Made by a program: the position numbers and the translations under genes. Below, one piece after another: positions 47,342-57,347 of a stretch of DNA of 64,000 bases (positions are counted from its first letter, which is position 1; every line of letters starts with the position of its first letter). Location of the stretch: contig CANRIK010000018.1 of assembly GCA_947630705.1 (NCBI GenBank), positions 186,001 through 250,000 on the forward strand. Reading direction: 5' to 3'. The DNA is from an uncultured Clostridia bacterium. GTDB taxonomy: Bacteria; Bacillota; Clostridia; Christensenellales; Borkfalkiaceae. Under the pieces are notes generated by a model. It was not told the origin of the DNA and did no database searches. It saw only the letters and a program-made list of their open reading frames with translations.

Positions 47342-49008
47342 ATAACGTTATTTACGGCAAACGAATCATCGCTCTTCACCGCAAAGATAAAATTAGAAGC
47401 GAACGCCGTTAAAGGAGTACCGTTGGAATTTTTAAACAACTTGCTTTCCGCAATAATACTCTGCCATACTCCGCCGACGATATCGCACAGATATATGTAT
47501 TCTTCCTTTGCGTTGGCATCAAAAAACGATATCGTTACAGAAGCCGAATTGTCGCAGAAAATATCCAATTTTAGAATGTTCCCAACATCAGGAGAATACA
47601 TGGGGTTATTCATTCTGAATGTTTTAAGTCCATATCGGGAATACAGCCCGTACACTCCTTCGGTCTTTTCAACCAACTTCGGCAAAGCGTTCTCGTTTAT
47701 AAGGAACATGCCTCCCACAGCGCATTTGTAAGGGTCATCAACGGCAAATGAACCCATGCCGTCTTTGTCGGAATACATTACCCTGCATTTCGACTGCATA
47801 TTTCTGAATTTGCCGCTTATTTTTTTAGCGACAATCTTCGACCATACCGTAAAACCGTTTATATATTTGACGTAACAGAGAACGAATACCGTCCCTGTTT
47901 TTTCATATATGTCCAAATAAAAATCCTGTTCCTCGGGCGTTATTTTTTTCTTCGGCTGACAGGCGGACCACTCGCGAAGATACGACTCTATACAGTCCTC
48001 GGCAACATACATTTTGCAGGATTCCACTATGCCCTGATTATCGAAAATAGTCTTTGCAATAAGATTAGATTCGTCGTCAACTTCTACTGAAATTTCTGCG
48101 GGCTTGGGAATGAAAACCTGCCGATTTTTAAGGTATTTATCGAGGAACATAAACATATCCGAAGTACATTTGATTCCTATACAGCTGTTACACTGAACGG
48201 AATATGCTATTGCACTGTCGGAAGCAAATTGCGTATTAATACGCGAAAAAGTATCGTAAGCTCTGTCATAATCAAACCTTGAATCGTTTGTGGAGCAGAG
48301 CAAAAGAACGGGACAGCTAACATACGGAGCGTATGCCTGCGAATCTATTCCGGCAATAAACCGATATCTTTCCTCATTGAGATCGGGCTCTATCGAAACA
48401 TATTTACTGATTCCCGAATAAGCTCTCCAACCGGCGGCGCATACGGGTATAATACATTCGAACTTCTCAGCAACGCCCAGCTTCCAAGCTATCTCGCCGC
48501 CGTCACGAAGTCCCACTACGGCAATTTCATCTTTTCCGCTGCGTTCTACGGCATATTTTTTTGCATAGACTCCGAGGGCAACCCATTCATACCAACTGGT
48601 TTCCACCGCGCTGTCGTCAACATATTCGTATCTTCTTCCGCTCTTCGCAAAATTAGCGTATCCTATGTTTTCCGGATAATGAGTATAGAAGTCGCACCCC
48701 TCCCATTCTCCGCGATAATCCACCATAAGCGCAGTGTAGCCATGCTCAACGAAAAGTTTCAAAAGTCCCTTGTTTATAGTGTCTTTGCTGTCCGGAAAAA
48801 TTATGACGGTTTCCTCTGCCGGAGTCTTTTTATCATAGGCGTAACTTGCCGCAATAAGTACCCTGCCTTCTCCGGTATCGCGCCCACTGAAATTTACGCG
48901 CTCGAAAACGATTCCGTCTTCCTCTTCGGATGAAATCACGGAGGAATCGGTGCTTAAAGAAGGGCTAAATGATTCCCAAAGAGATAATGGCGTCAATATG
49001 TTAGGCAT
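47332..49008 (-). CDS. Alpha/beta-hydrolase-fold protein with substituted nucleophile
   Basis: YTALMVDYRGEWEG and IAVVGLRDGGEIAWKLG (nucleophile elbow); SCPVLLLCSTNDSRFDYDRAYD acid-loop region. Confidence 0.75.
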   Translation of the reverse strand: MPNILTPLSLWESFSPSLSTDSSVISSEEEDGIVFERVNFSGRDTGEGRVLIAASYAYDKKTPAEETVIIFPDSKDTINKGLLKLFVEHGYTALMVDYRGEWEGCDFYTHYPENIGYANFAKSGRRYEYVDDSAVETSWYEWVALGVYAKKYAVERSGKDEIAVVGLRDGGEIAWKLGVAEKFECIIPVCAAGWRAYSGISKYVSIEPDLNEERYRFIAGIDSQAYAPYVSCPVLLLCSTNDSRFDYDRAYDTFSRINTQFASDSAIAYSVQCNSCIGIKCTSDMFMFLDKYLKNRQVFIPKPAEISVEVDDESNLIAKTIFDNQGIVESCKMYVAEDCIESYLREWSACQPKKKITPEEQDFYLDIYEKTGTVFVLCYVKYINGFTVWSKIVAKKISGKFRNMQSKCRVMYSDKDGMGSFAVDDPYKCAVGGMFLINENALPKLVEKTEGVYGLYSRYGLKTFRMNNPMYSPDVGNILKLDIFCDNSASVTISFFDANAKEEYIYLCDIVGGVWQSIIAESKLFKNSNGTPLTAFASNFIFAVKSDDSFAVNNVMWL

Positions 49009-49017
49009 TTTAACTCC

Positions 49018-51684
49018 TCAACAACTCGTCTGCACGGTAGACCCGTGGCTCTCGGTTGCTTTTTGTACAATAATTTTATTATCTATTCTGTGTTTAAGTT
49101 CCTCAACGTGACTGATAACGCCAATCGTAAACCGCGAACTTTTCAACTTTTCAAGCGCAGTCATAACCGTATCGAGCAGAGCGCCGTCAAGCGTGCCAAA
49201 TCCCTCGTCAAGGAAAAAGAATTCAATCGACTTCAACGAACTTGCGCAAATGGTCTGCGAAAGCGCCAAAGCAAGCGAGAGAGAAACAAGAAAAGTCTCT
49301 CCTCCCGACAGCGTATTTACTCCGCGAAGATTGCCGCAATCGAAATTATCGCCGATATTGAAGTTGTTCTCTTTATAAGTAAGAAAATACCTGCCGTCCG
49401 TCAATTTCAAAAGAGTATTTGATGCCATTGAAGAAATATCGCACAGATACTCATTTGCTATAAACTCCAAAAATCTGTTGTTTCTCGTAACTTCTTTCAG
49501 CTGCGAAACAAGATTTTTCTCTTTTTCCACCGACCGGAATTGTTTCAAGAGTTCTTTTTTCTCGTCGAGCTTTATCTTTGTCTCTTCAATTCTCGAATCG
49601 AGAACGGCCAATTCTTTCAAAAGTTCGCTTCTCGCATTCTCGGCAAATTCTTTTCTATTCCGCGCTTCTTCCAAAGCCTCTTCGGAAACCGTTTCGATAC
49701 CTTCGACTGATTTGAGTTCGTCATATCGCGCGGATATCGCCGCAAAATTATCGTCAAACTCTTTCAAAGCGCGTTCGGCGTCGGCATATGCGGAAAACTT
49801 TTCCGCAAGCGCCTTACATTCGTCTATATCATGAAAACCGGATGATTTGATAAGTTTTTCAAGACGAACCGTATTCTCGTCTTTTCTCGCTTTCAAAGCT
49901 TCTCTTTCAGCCGCGTTTCTTTCAAAAGCGATATTTATCCTATTTGATTCCTCTCTGCAATTTTCCGCGTCGAGATTTAATTTTCCGAATTCTTCTTTGA
50001 GATTTTTCAGAGCAAGAGAATTCGCCCTCTCCGCTTCGGCATAATCTCGGCAGTTCTCCCCGAAGACCCGAGAAAGTTCAGAAGCCAACTCGTCGTAACT
50101 CTTTCGCAGAACTACTCCGTCTTTTTTAAGAGTAGCGAGGACGTTCGCATTTAGTTTCAAACGGCTCTCCGCCTCGCTCAATTTTAAAGATATTTCACGA
50201 AGTTTCTCGGCGTTCTTCTCCCTGTCTTTGATGGCTTTTTGAAGTATATCAAACTGCAAACTGGCATTTTCGAGTTTAAAATCTTTTACGTCGTATACTC
50301 GCTGTTTATACAGAGCAACCTGTTCTTTGACTTCGTCTTTTATAAACTTATAAAGTTCCGATCCGTCGTCATATGGTTCGAGCCGCACGCCGAGTTCTGA
50401 AAAATATTCGAGCGAATTAACGTATTCCGACCGCAAGACCGCGCCTTTGAATTCCACGTTTACAAAAGTGTCGAGGTCATCGCTTTTATAGCCGCCGATA
50501 AGTTTTTCAAGCTCTGCGATTTGAGCTCTGAATTTTTCCGCTTCCGAATTTATTTGAGCAGAACTCTTCTCTGCTTCTTTGTATTCTTCGCGCTTTTTTT
50601 CAAGCTCTCTGCCGAGTTCAATTAGCTTCTCCGGCTTCCCCTCGCATGTCTGATATTTCGCCGAAAGTTTTGTGAGTTCGTCTATTCTTTTTTCGAAATC
50701 ACCGTCTTTTAGTCTTTTTTCTATTATCTGCGATTTTTTGGAAACTTCCTCGGCTTTCACTTTAAGAGAATTATAATCGTCCGAATTTGCCTTTATTTGT
50801 TTCTCCGTATCCCCGATAATTTCTTCACAGGCGACTGCCTCGCGGCAAATCGGCAAAACCGAAATTTCTTTGCGGAGCTCCTCCATTGCCGATTTCTTTT
50901 CGTTCAAGGCGGCAAGTTTTTGCTCCACCGAAGCAGCCTCTATTTTCTTTTCATACAAAAATTTCAATTTGTCGAAATTCTTCGACTCGTCCGCTGAAAC
51001 TTTTGATAACTCTTCGAGCCTTATTCCTCCGGCTTGCCGGCGGTCACTTAATGTCTCAATAGATTTTTCGTCTATATCGGTATAACCCGACAAAGCTCCC
51101 GTCAACGTGGCGTACTCGCCGTCGATTTTACTTTCACGCTCATTGATCTTTTCTTTAAGTTTGTCGCCGTATTTGGAAAGCGAAAAAAGTCTCTCTATGA
51201 GCGCAAGTCTCTCGCGAGGCGCGGATTTGACAAATTGAGCGAACTCTCCCTGCGGCAGAGCTATGCACTTACGGAAATCCTCCGCTTCTACGCCGAGTAT
51301 TTCTATTATCTTCTTTTCAACTTCCTGAGTCTTTTCGGCAATGCAAATTCCGTCTTCGTATAAAAGCGCTTTATGCGTACCGTTTTTATCTTTTTTAATG
51401 GAGCGCTCAATGTAATAAGTTCTGCGCTTACCGCCGTTTATTATGTCGAAAGTGAACTTAACGCTTGCGGAATAGCAACGGTAGTTAATTATATCCGTCT
51501 TTTCCTTACTGCGCTCCACTTTTCCGTAAAGAGCAAAATTTATACAGTCGAGAATAGTACTCTTGCCGCTGCCGGTATCTCCGAATATACCGAATATACC
51601 GCTCTTTATCAAACTTTCAAAGTCTATTATTGTATGCTCGGAAAAACTGTTTATTCCCTCAAATTCAAGTTTTAGCGGTCTCAT
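49018..51684 (-). CDS. sbcC: Exonuclease subunit SbcC (SMC-like ATPase)
   Basis: MRPLKLEFEGINSFSEHTIIDFESL..GIFGDTGSGKSTILDCINFALYG; LSGGETFLVSLSLALALSQ; FFLDEGFGTLD. Confidence 0.95.
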   Translation of the reverse strand: MRPLKLEFEGINSFSEHTIIDFESLIKSGIFGIFGDTGSGKSTILDCINFALYGKVERSKEKTDIINYRCYSASVKFTFDIINGGKRRTYYIERSIKKDKNGTHKALLYEDGICIAEKTQEVEKKIIEILGVEAEDFRKCIALPQGEFAQFVKSAPRERLALIERLFSLSKYGDKLKEKINERESKIDGEYATLTGALSGYTDIDEKSIETLSDRRQAGGIRLEELSKVSADESKNFDKLKFLYEKKIEAASVEQKLAALNEKKSAMEELRKEISVLPICREAVACEEIIGDTEKQIKANSDDYNSLKVKAEEVSKKSQIIEKRLKDGDFEKRIDELTKLSAKYQTCEGKPEKLIELGRELEKKREEYKEAEKSSAQINSEAEKFRAQIAELEKLIGGYKSDDLDTFVNVEFKGAVLRSEYVNSLEYFSELGVRLEPYDDGSELYKFIKDEVKEQVALYKQRVYDVKDFKLENASLQFDILQKAIKDREKNAEKLREISLKLSEAESRLKLNANVLATLKKDGVVLRKSYDELASELSRVFGENCRDYAEAERANSLALKNLKEEFGKLNLDAENCREESNRINIAFERNAAEREALKARKDENTVRLEKLIKSSGFHDIDECKALAEKFSAYADAERALKEFDDNFAAISARYDELKSVEGIETVSEEALEEARNRKEFAENARSELLKELAVLDSRIEETKIKLDEKKELLKQFRSVEKEKNLVSQLKEVTRNNRFLEFIANEYLCDISSMASNTLLKLTDGRYFLTYKENNFNIGDNFDCGNLRGVNTLSGGETFLVSLSLALALSQTICASSLKSIEFFFLDEGFGTLDGALLDTVMTALEKLKSSRFTIGVISHVEELKHRIDNKIIVQKATESHGSTVQTSC

Positions 51685-52844
51685 TCTTCCTCCGTCATGG
51701 AAAGAAACAATCCGAGCAATTCCTTTGGAGCGTCAGCACCGTATCGCGATTTATAATACTCGGAAAAGAGCTGCGAAGCGCTTTTGTTTTTATTGGATTG
51801 CCGACCGAAATCGATCTCCGCATTAAGAATTTCCGCTTTTAGCGATACAAGATTGGACTGCGCATGCAACAAAGAGCTTTCGGCGGAAGTCAACGGAGCG
51901 GACAAATTCAAAGTAAGTTCCACATAACTTTCGGGATATTTCTCCACTAAACCTATACCCGTTTCAACGTCGTTAGCCTGTAACCTCAATAGTTTTCTGG
52001 TGCTCTTTATTTCAATCTGTTTGAAATCGTTTATACCTGACTCGTTCAAATCAAATACGTTTACAGATTTGACTGAACCGCTTTCGTCGAACGAAAACTG
52101 CATGGGAGCGCCGCAATAATATGCGTTTTTGCCTAATTTCTGTCTCCTATGCAGGTGTCCGAGCGCCGAATATGTACATTCGGGAAGCATTTCGACGGGA
52201 ACGGCTCTCGCACCGCCCAAATCTATTTCACGTTCGCTGTCGCTTACCTTCCCTCCGGCAACGAATATATGAGATAAGAATACGGAAGGCAAATTATCAG
52301 TATTTCCGCGGTTGCCGTAATTTATCCAACGGGACATTTTGTCTTTGAAGGTTTCATCCGATTTGCCCTCTTTAAATCTTGCCTCATTGGGATACGGCAA
52401 CGTATTGAAGTACACCTTTTCGCCCTTTTGATTGGAAAAAATAACATAGCCGCTGTCGGAAACTATGGGATATGCTCTGCCGACATTGTTCTGTTTGACG
52501 GGCTGCAATTTGACGGGCTGTAAATCGTTGCCCACAATATAAATCCCCAATTCTTCGGCAATAGCCGAAGCCGCGGTGAGACGCACATAATCGTCGTGAT
52601 TTCCGCTTATAACAAGCACTGCGGACAACTCCGCTATATCTTTTATTCCGCAATAAAAAATCTGCTCTGCTTCCGCAGATGGAGTATAAGAATCAAACAC
52701 GTCTCCGGCAATTATAACGAGCTCAACCTGTTCGTCCGCGCATATAGAACATATCTCTTTGAGAACGGCGCGATATTCGTCATACCGATCTTTGCCTATA
52801 AGTTTTTTACCGATATGCAAATCGGAGGTGTGCAGAATTTTCAT
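51681..52844 (-). CDS. sbcD: Exonuclease subunit SbcD
   Basis: MKILHTSDLHIGKKL; IIAGDVFDSYTPSAEA; ISGNHDD; YSALGHLHRRQ. Confidence 0.95.
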   Translation of the reverse strand: MKILHTSDLHIGKKLIGKDRYDEYRAVLKEICSICADEQVELVIIAGDVFDSYTPSAEAEQIFYCGIKDIAELSAVLVISGNHDDYVRLTAASAIAEELGIYIVGNDLQPVKLQPVKQNNVGRAYPIVSDSGYVIFSNQKGEKVYFNTLPYPNEARFKEGKSDETFKDKMSRWINYGNRGNTDNLPSVFLSHIFVAGGKVSDSEREIDLGGARAVPVEMLPECTYSALGHLHRRQKLGKNAYYCGAPMQFSFDESGSVKSVNVFDLNESGINDFKQIEIKSTRKLLRLQANDVETGIGLVEKYPESYVELTLNLSAPLTSAESSLLHAQSNLVSLKAEILNAEIDFGRQSNKNKSASQLFSEYYKSRYGADAPKELLGLFLSMTEEE

Positions 52845-53006
52845 ACTTTCAAGAAAAATTTACGGCAAAATCAACAAATGGTGTTGATTTTTTTAAAACG
52901 GGCTTATATAATATAATTTACTTGCTGTAAATGCTATTCCGAATTTTCACTATTATATACTATTCGCAAGAATAAATCAAGCGGAAAAGAACAGGAGTTT
53001 ATAAAA

Positions 53007-54725
53007 ATGCCCTTTATTTCGGTTTCCGAAGATATTGCCAAAAAAGCGTTTACTTACGTCGAAAACAAGTTTATAACGAAATATTTGCCCGTCTTGGAGC
53101 CCATGGCAGTCAAGATTTATATCTATGCACTCTATCTTGGGCAAAACGGCCGTTCTTCGTTTACGCTGTCGGATTTCGCCCAAAGTTTACAGCTCGCGGA
53201 AGACGATGTAAAAAATTACTTCGAATATCTCGAAGAATTCGAATTGGTATCCGTCACCTCCGTTCTCCCCTTCGAAGTGAAAATTCTCGACGCGGAAAAC
53301 GTTGTGGGTACGCCAAAAAAATTCAAACCGGAAAAATATTCGGACTTTACCAAAGCCGTTCAGAACGTTTTAAAAGGAAGAATGATTTCGCCTAACGAAT
53401 TCAGAGAGTACTTCTATCTACTCGAAGAGTACGGTTTTGAACAAAATGCTTTGGTAATGATAATCAATTACTGCGTAAATCTGAAAGGCGACGACATAAG
53501 ATTTGCTTACATAAAAAAAGTCGCAAAGACATTTGCGGACGAAGGAATAATCACGGCAAAAAAAGTAGACGAAAAACTTTCCGCATACACTTCTGTGACT
53601 CCCACTCTTTTACAACTTTTCAATGCGGTGGGAATCAGGAAAACTCCCGATATCGACGACGATAAACTGTACAGAAAATGGACCGTTGAACTCGGCTTCG
53701 AATATTCCGCGATTTCTGCCGCGGCAAAATTTTTCAAAGCGAAAACAACGGAAAAAATCGACGCTGCACTCGAAGAACTTTATAAAAACCATAAATACGA
53801 CATTAAGGAAATCGAGGACTACTGCAACACAAAAAATTCTGTTTACAATCTTACATTCGATATTGCCAAAAATCTCGGCGTATACATGCAAAATCCGACC
53901 CCATATGTCGAAAACTATGTAAATATATGGTGTGATTACGGTTTTTCGTTCGACAGTTTAAAGCAACTTTCGGTTTATTGTTTCAAAAACGGCAAGAACT
54001 CTTTCGAGGACATGAATTCACTGATTCAGAACTTATTCGATAACGGAATTATTGCAGACGTAAGCGTAAACGGATATATAACTGATAGAATATCCGAAGA
54101 TAAACTTTTAAAAGAAATACTCTCCGCTTGCGGCCTGACGAGGAAGGTCGTAGATTGGGACAGGCAGTCTCTTTCTCGCTGGCGCAGTTGGAACTTCGGC
54201 GACGATATGCTGTTCGAGGCTGCCAAGCTCTCCTCGGGGAAGTCAAATCCCATGGCCTACATGAACGGTATTCTCTCCGCTTGGAAATCCGAAGGTATCT
54301 TCACCGTAGACAAAATAACTTCTAACACTTCCTCTATAAAGCAAAACGGCACCGACCCGAGAGTCGAACGCGCGGAAATAGAGCGTCATTACTTTGAATT
54401 GCGACAGGCCGCCGAAGCGCGCGCAGAACGTGCCGTCGCAAGAGCGACAGAGGATGAAATTTACGGCAAATTGCGTGCGGAATTGAACAACCTGTCAATC
54501 GAACTTGCATTTGCGGAAATACGAGACCCCGATAAGGCAAAAATGATTTCCGAAAAAATAGACGAATATGAAAAGAAAGCAGATATGCGATTGAAGGAAC
54601 TTAAAATAGACAAATCTGAATTTATACCTAAATACAGTTGCAATATATGCAACGATACCGGTTATGACAAGAACGGCAATCCATGCGAATGTTTAAACAG
54701 ATTTATCGCCTCATTAAAATCCTGA
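53007..54725 (+). CDS. DnaD-domain replication protein with C-terminal DnaI/DnaC-like Zn-binding motif
   Basis: DnaB/DnaD-like N-term and tandem helical domains; C-term YSCNICNDTGYDKNGNPCECLNRF. Confidence 0.82.
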   Translation: MPFISVSEDIAKKAFTYVENKFITKYLPVLEPMAVKIYIYALYLGQNGRSSFTLSDFAQSLQLAEDDVKNYFEYLEEFELVSVTSVLPFEVKILDAENVVGTPKKFKPEKYSDFTKAVQNVLKGRMISPNEFREYFYLLEEYGFEQNALVMIINYCVNLKGDDIRFAYIKKVAKTFADEGIITAKKVDEKLSAYTSVTPTLLQLFNAVGIRKTPDIDDDKLYRKWTVELGFEYSAISAAAKFFKAKTTEKIDAALEELYKNHKYDIKEIEDYCNTKNSVYNLTFDIAKNLGVYMQNPTPYVENYVNIWCDYGFSFDSLKQLSVYCFKNGKNSFEDMNSLIQNLFDNGIIADVSVNGYITDRISEDKLLKEILSACGLTRKVVDWDRQSLSRWRSWNFGDDMLFEAAKLSSGKSNPMAYMNGILSAWKSEGIFTVDKITSNTSSIKQNGTDPRVERAEIERHYFELRQAAEARAERAVARATEDEIYGKLRAELNNLSIELAFAEIRDPDKAKMISEKIDEYEKKADMRLKELKIDKSEFIPKYSCNICNDTGYDKNGNPCECLNRFIASLKS

Positions 54726-54762
54726 AATATTCTGCAAATTTTATTTTTAGTTTTAAATATTA

Positions 54763-54800
54763 TATATACGCGGCGGATCAATAAATCCGCCGCGTATATA
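54763..54800. terminator. Inverted repeat between convergent dnaD-like and spo0A genes (bidirectional terminator)
   Basis: TATATACGCGGCGGAT-caataa-ATCCGCCGCGTATATA, 16-bp perfect stem. Confidence 0.7.
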
Positions 54801-54829
54801 TTTGAAAGGAAGTAGATTGGGTATTCTTA

Positions 54830-55600
54830 TTATTCGAGCGATTCCAGCAGAAGTTTGTCCGCAACCAATGCAATAAACTCACTGTTCGTCGGCCGCTCGC
54901 TGCCTATATATACTTTGGCCCCGAAAATGGAACTGACGGCGTCCGTCCTCCCCTTATTCCAAGCCACTTCAATGGCATGCCTTATTGCACGTTCCACTTT
55001 GCTTGCGGAAGTCTGGAATTTTTCGCCAATTCTCGGATAGAGCTCCTTTGTCACACGGTTTATTATGCTCTGATCCTCCACCGTCATTTTTATTCCTTCG
55101 CGAAGATATTTATAGCCTTTTATATGCGGAGGAACTCCTATTGTTACGAATATGTTACTTATCTTTTCGTCAAGAGAGTTTATCTTGCGCCTGTCCCGCA
55201 CGTTCGTGCCTATTTTGTAATCGACTGTGCGCTCGCTTGACAAATCTCTTATTCTGTCGAAAACCGTTTCAACGTCTACCGGCTTCACAAGATAATAGAC
55301 CGCTCCGCTCTCTATGGCGGAATTCACTATCTTATCTTCGAGATAACTCCCTATTGCAATCGGCATGCAGGAAAGATTGGAACTTTTGATATATTTAAGA
55401 ACGCTTAATCCGTCTTTACCGCTCAAAACAAGATCTACGATAGCCACGTCGGGTTTATTATGTTTTAACAGATCTATTGCCGTGTTGCCGTTGGAAGTAG
55501 CCGCGCATACGGTAAATCCTTCGGTTTTCTCTATGTACTCTTTCAATTCGTTGAGAAATTCCTCGTTATTTTCAAAAATTGCGATATTCGCTGTTTTCAT
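54830..55600 (-). CDS. spo0A: Stage 0 sporulation response regulator Spo0A
   Basis: C-terminal HIKGYKYLREGIKMTV..LYPRIGEKFQTSASKVERAIRHAIEVAWNKGRTDAVSSIFG..RPTNSEFIALVADKL. Confidence 0.96.
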   Translation of the reverse strand: MKTANIAIFENNEEFLNELKEYIEKTEGFTVCAATSNGNTAIDLLKHNKPDVAIVDLVLSGKDGLSVLKYIKSSNLSCMPIAIGSYLEDKIVNSAIESGAVYYLVKPVDVETVFDRIRDLSSERTVDYKIGTNVRDRRKINSLDEKISNIFVTIGVPPHIKGYKYLREGIKMTVEDQSIINRVTKELYPRIGEKFQTSASKVERAIRHAIEVAWNKGRTDAVSSIFGAKVYIGSERPTNSEFIALVADKLLLESLE

Positions 55601-55744
55601 CGATTTTTACCTCATGTTTTTTGATGTACAACAGCATTATATCGCTTAATTTTAAAAATGTAAAGGAATTTTGTAAAATATTAAAAAATATATTTTAAAT
55701 TTTTTACAATATTTTGTCTAATTTTGTACAATTATGTAGATTTT

Positions 55745-57319
55745 TTAAGTAATCATATCAATATATTCATCGTAGGTGACGGTTTTATCGAAAACTTTGG
55801 TACCGTTTATCTCGATAATCCTGTTTGCCACCGTATTCATGAGCTCCTGATCGTGGGAAGTAAAGAGCATACAGCCTTTGAAACTCTTCATTCCGTTATT
55901 AAGGGCCGTTATCGACTCCAAATCGAGATGGTTTGTAGGCTCGTCGAAAATAAGGAAGTTCCCTCCCTCCAACATCATTTTTGCAAGCATGCAGCGCACT
56001 TTTTCGCCGCCCGATAGAACCTTTGCCTGTTTCAACGCCTCCTCGCCGGAGAAAAGCATTCTACCGAGCCAACCGCGCAAATATTCTTCATAGTGGTCTT
56101 TCGAAAACTGCGACAGCCAATCCACAAGCGAATACTCACAACCCTGAAAATATTCGTTGTTGTTTTCGGGGAAATACGACAATGATATAGTTTTACCCCA
56201 CTTCACGGTGCCGGCGTCGGGCTCGGCTTTCCCAGTAAGGATATCATAGAGCATAGAAACAGTCGTACTCTTATCGGATACTATGCCTATTTTTTCATCC
56301 TTTTGCACAGTAAACGAAACATTTTCGAAATAACCTTTTTTTGTCAGTCCTTCGACCATAAGGATATCGTTGCCAATCTCCTTTTCGAATTTGAAATCGA
56401 TATATGGATATTTACGAAGGGACGGCTTAAAATCAGCTATTGTAAGTTTTTCCAACTCCTTTTTACGTGAAGTGGCCTGTCTCGACTTCGACGCGTTTGC
56501 GGCAAATCTCGCTATGAATTCCTGCAATTCTTTTGCGCGTTGTTCATTCTTTTTGTTTTGGTCGCGTTGCTGACGCGCAATCAACTGACTTGTTTCATAC
56601 CAAAAATCATAGTTGCCGAGCACCATATTGATTTTACCGTAATCCACATCACATATATGCGTGCATACTTTATTTAAAAAATGGCGGTTATGCGAAACTA
56701 TTATTATCGTATTTTCGAAATCAAGCAAATAATTTTCCAGCCAACGCGTAGTTTTGATATCGAGGTTGTTTGTGGGCTCGTCCAACAGCAAAATATCGGG
56801 ATTGCCGAAAAGAGCCTGCGCAAGAAGCACCTTGATTTTAAGTTTAGCGTCAATGTCGCGCATCATTTTATTATGAAAATCTTCGGGGATATCCAGCGCA
56901 TTCAGCAACGTCTGCGCCTCGTACTCTGCGTCCCAACCTCCGAGTTCGGCAAATTCACTTTCAAGTTCACTTGCCCTGACCCCATCCTCTTCGGAAAAAT
57001 CAGATTTAGCGTAGAGAGCGTCTTTTTCATCCATAATGTCCACCAGACGCTTATGTCCGAGCATAACCGCACGAAGAACGGTAACGTTGTCAAAGGCGTT
57101 CTGGTTCTGTTGAAGAACTGACATTCTCTCCGTTTTATCAATGGACACGTCGCCTTTGTTAGGTTCTATTTCTCCGCTCAAAACCTTTAAAAAAGTGGAT
57201 TTCCCCGCGCCGTTGGCGCCTATAATTCCATAGCAATTTCCCTTCGTAAATTTTAAATTTACGTCTTCGAAAAGTTTTTTGCTGCCGTATTGCAAAGATA
57301 CGTTATTGACTTGAAGCAT
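55745..57319 (-). CDS. ABC-F family ATP-binding protein (YbiT/YkpA-like)
   Basis: Two ABC modules: GIIGANGAGKSTFLKVLSG, LLLDEPTNNLD; VLSGGEKVRCMLAKMMLEGGNFLIFDEPTNHLDLESI; no TM domain. Confidence 0.93.
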   Translation of the reverse strand: MLQVNNVSLQYGSKKLFEDVNLKFTKGNCYGIIGANGAGKSTFLKVLSGEIEPNKGDVSIDKTERMSVLQQNQNAFDNVTVLRAVMLGHKRLVDIMDEKDALYAKSDFSEEDGVRASELESEFAELGGWDAEYEAQTLLNALDIPEDFHNKMMRDIDAKLKIKVLLAQALFGNPDILLLDEPTNNLDIKTTRWLENYLLDFENTIIIVSHNRHFLNKVCTHICDVDYGKINMVLGNYDFWYETSQLIARQQRDQNKKNEQRAKELQEFIARFAANASKSRQATSRKKELEKLTIADFKPSLRKYPYIDFKFEKEIGNDILMVEGLTKKGYFENVSFTVQKDEKIGIVSDKSTTVSMLYDILTGKAEPDAGTVKWGKTISLSYFPENNNEYFQGCEYSLVDWLSQFSKDHYEEYLRGWLGRMLFSGEEALKQAKVLSGGEKVRCMLAKMMLEGGNFLIFDEPTNHLDLESITALNNGMKSFKGCMLFTSHDQELMNTVANRIIEINGTKVFDKTVTYDEYIDMIT

Positions 57320-57347
57320 ATAAACTCCTTTATGATTTTCAAAAAAA

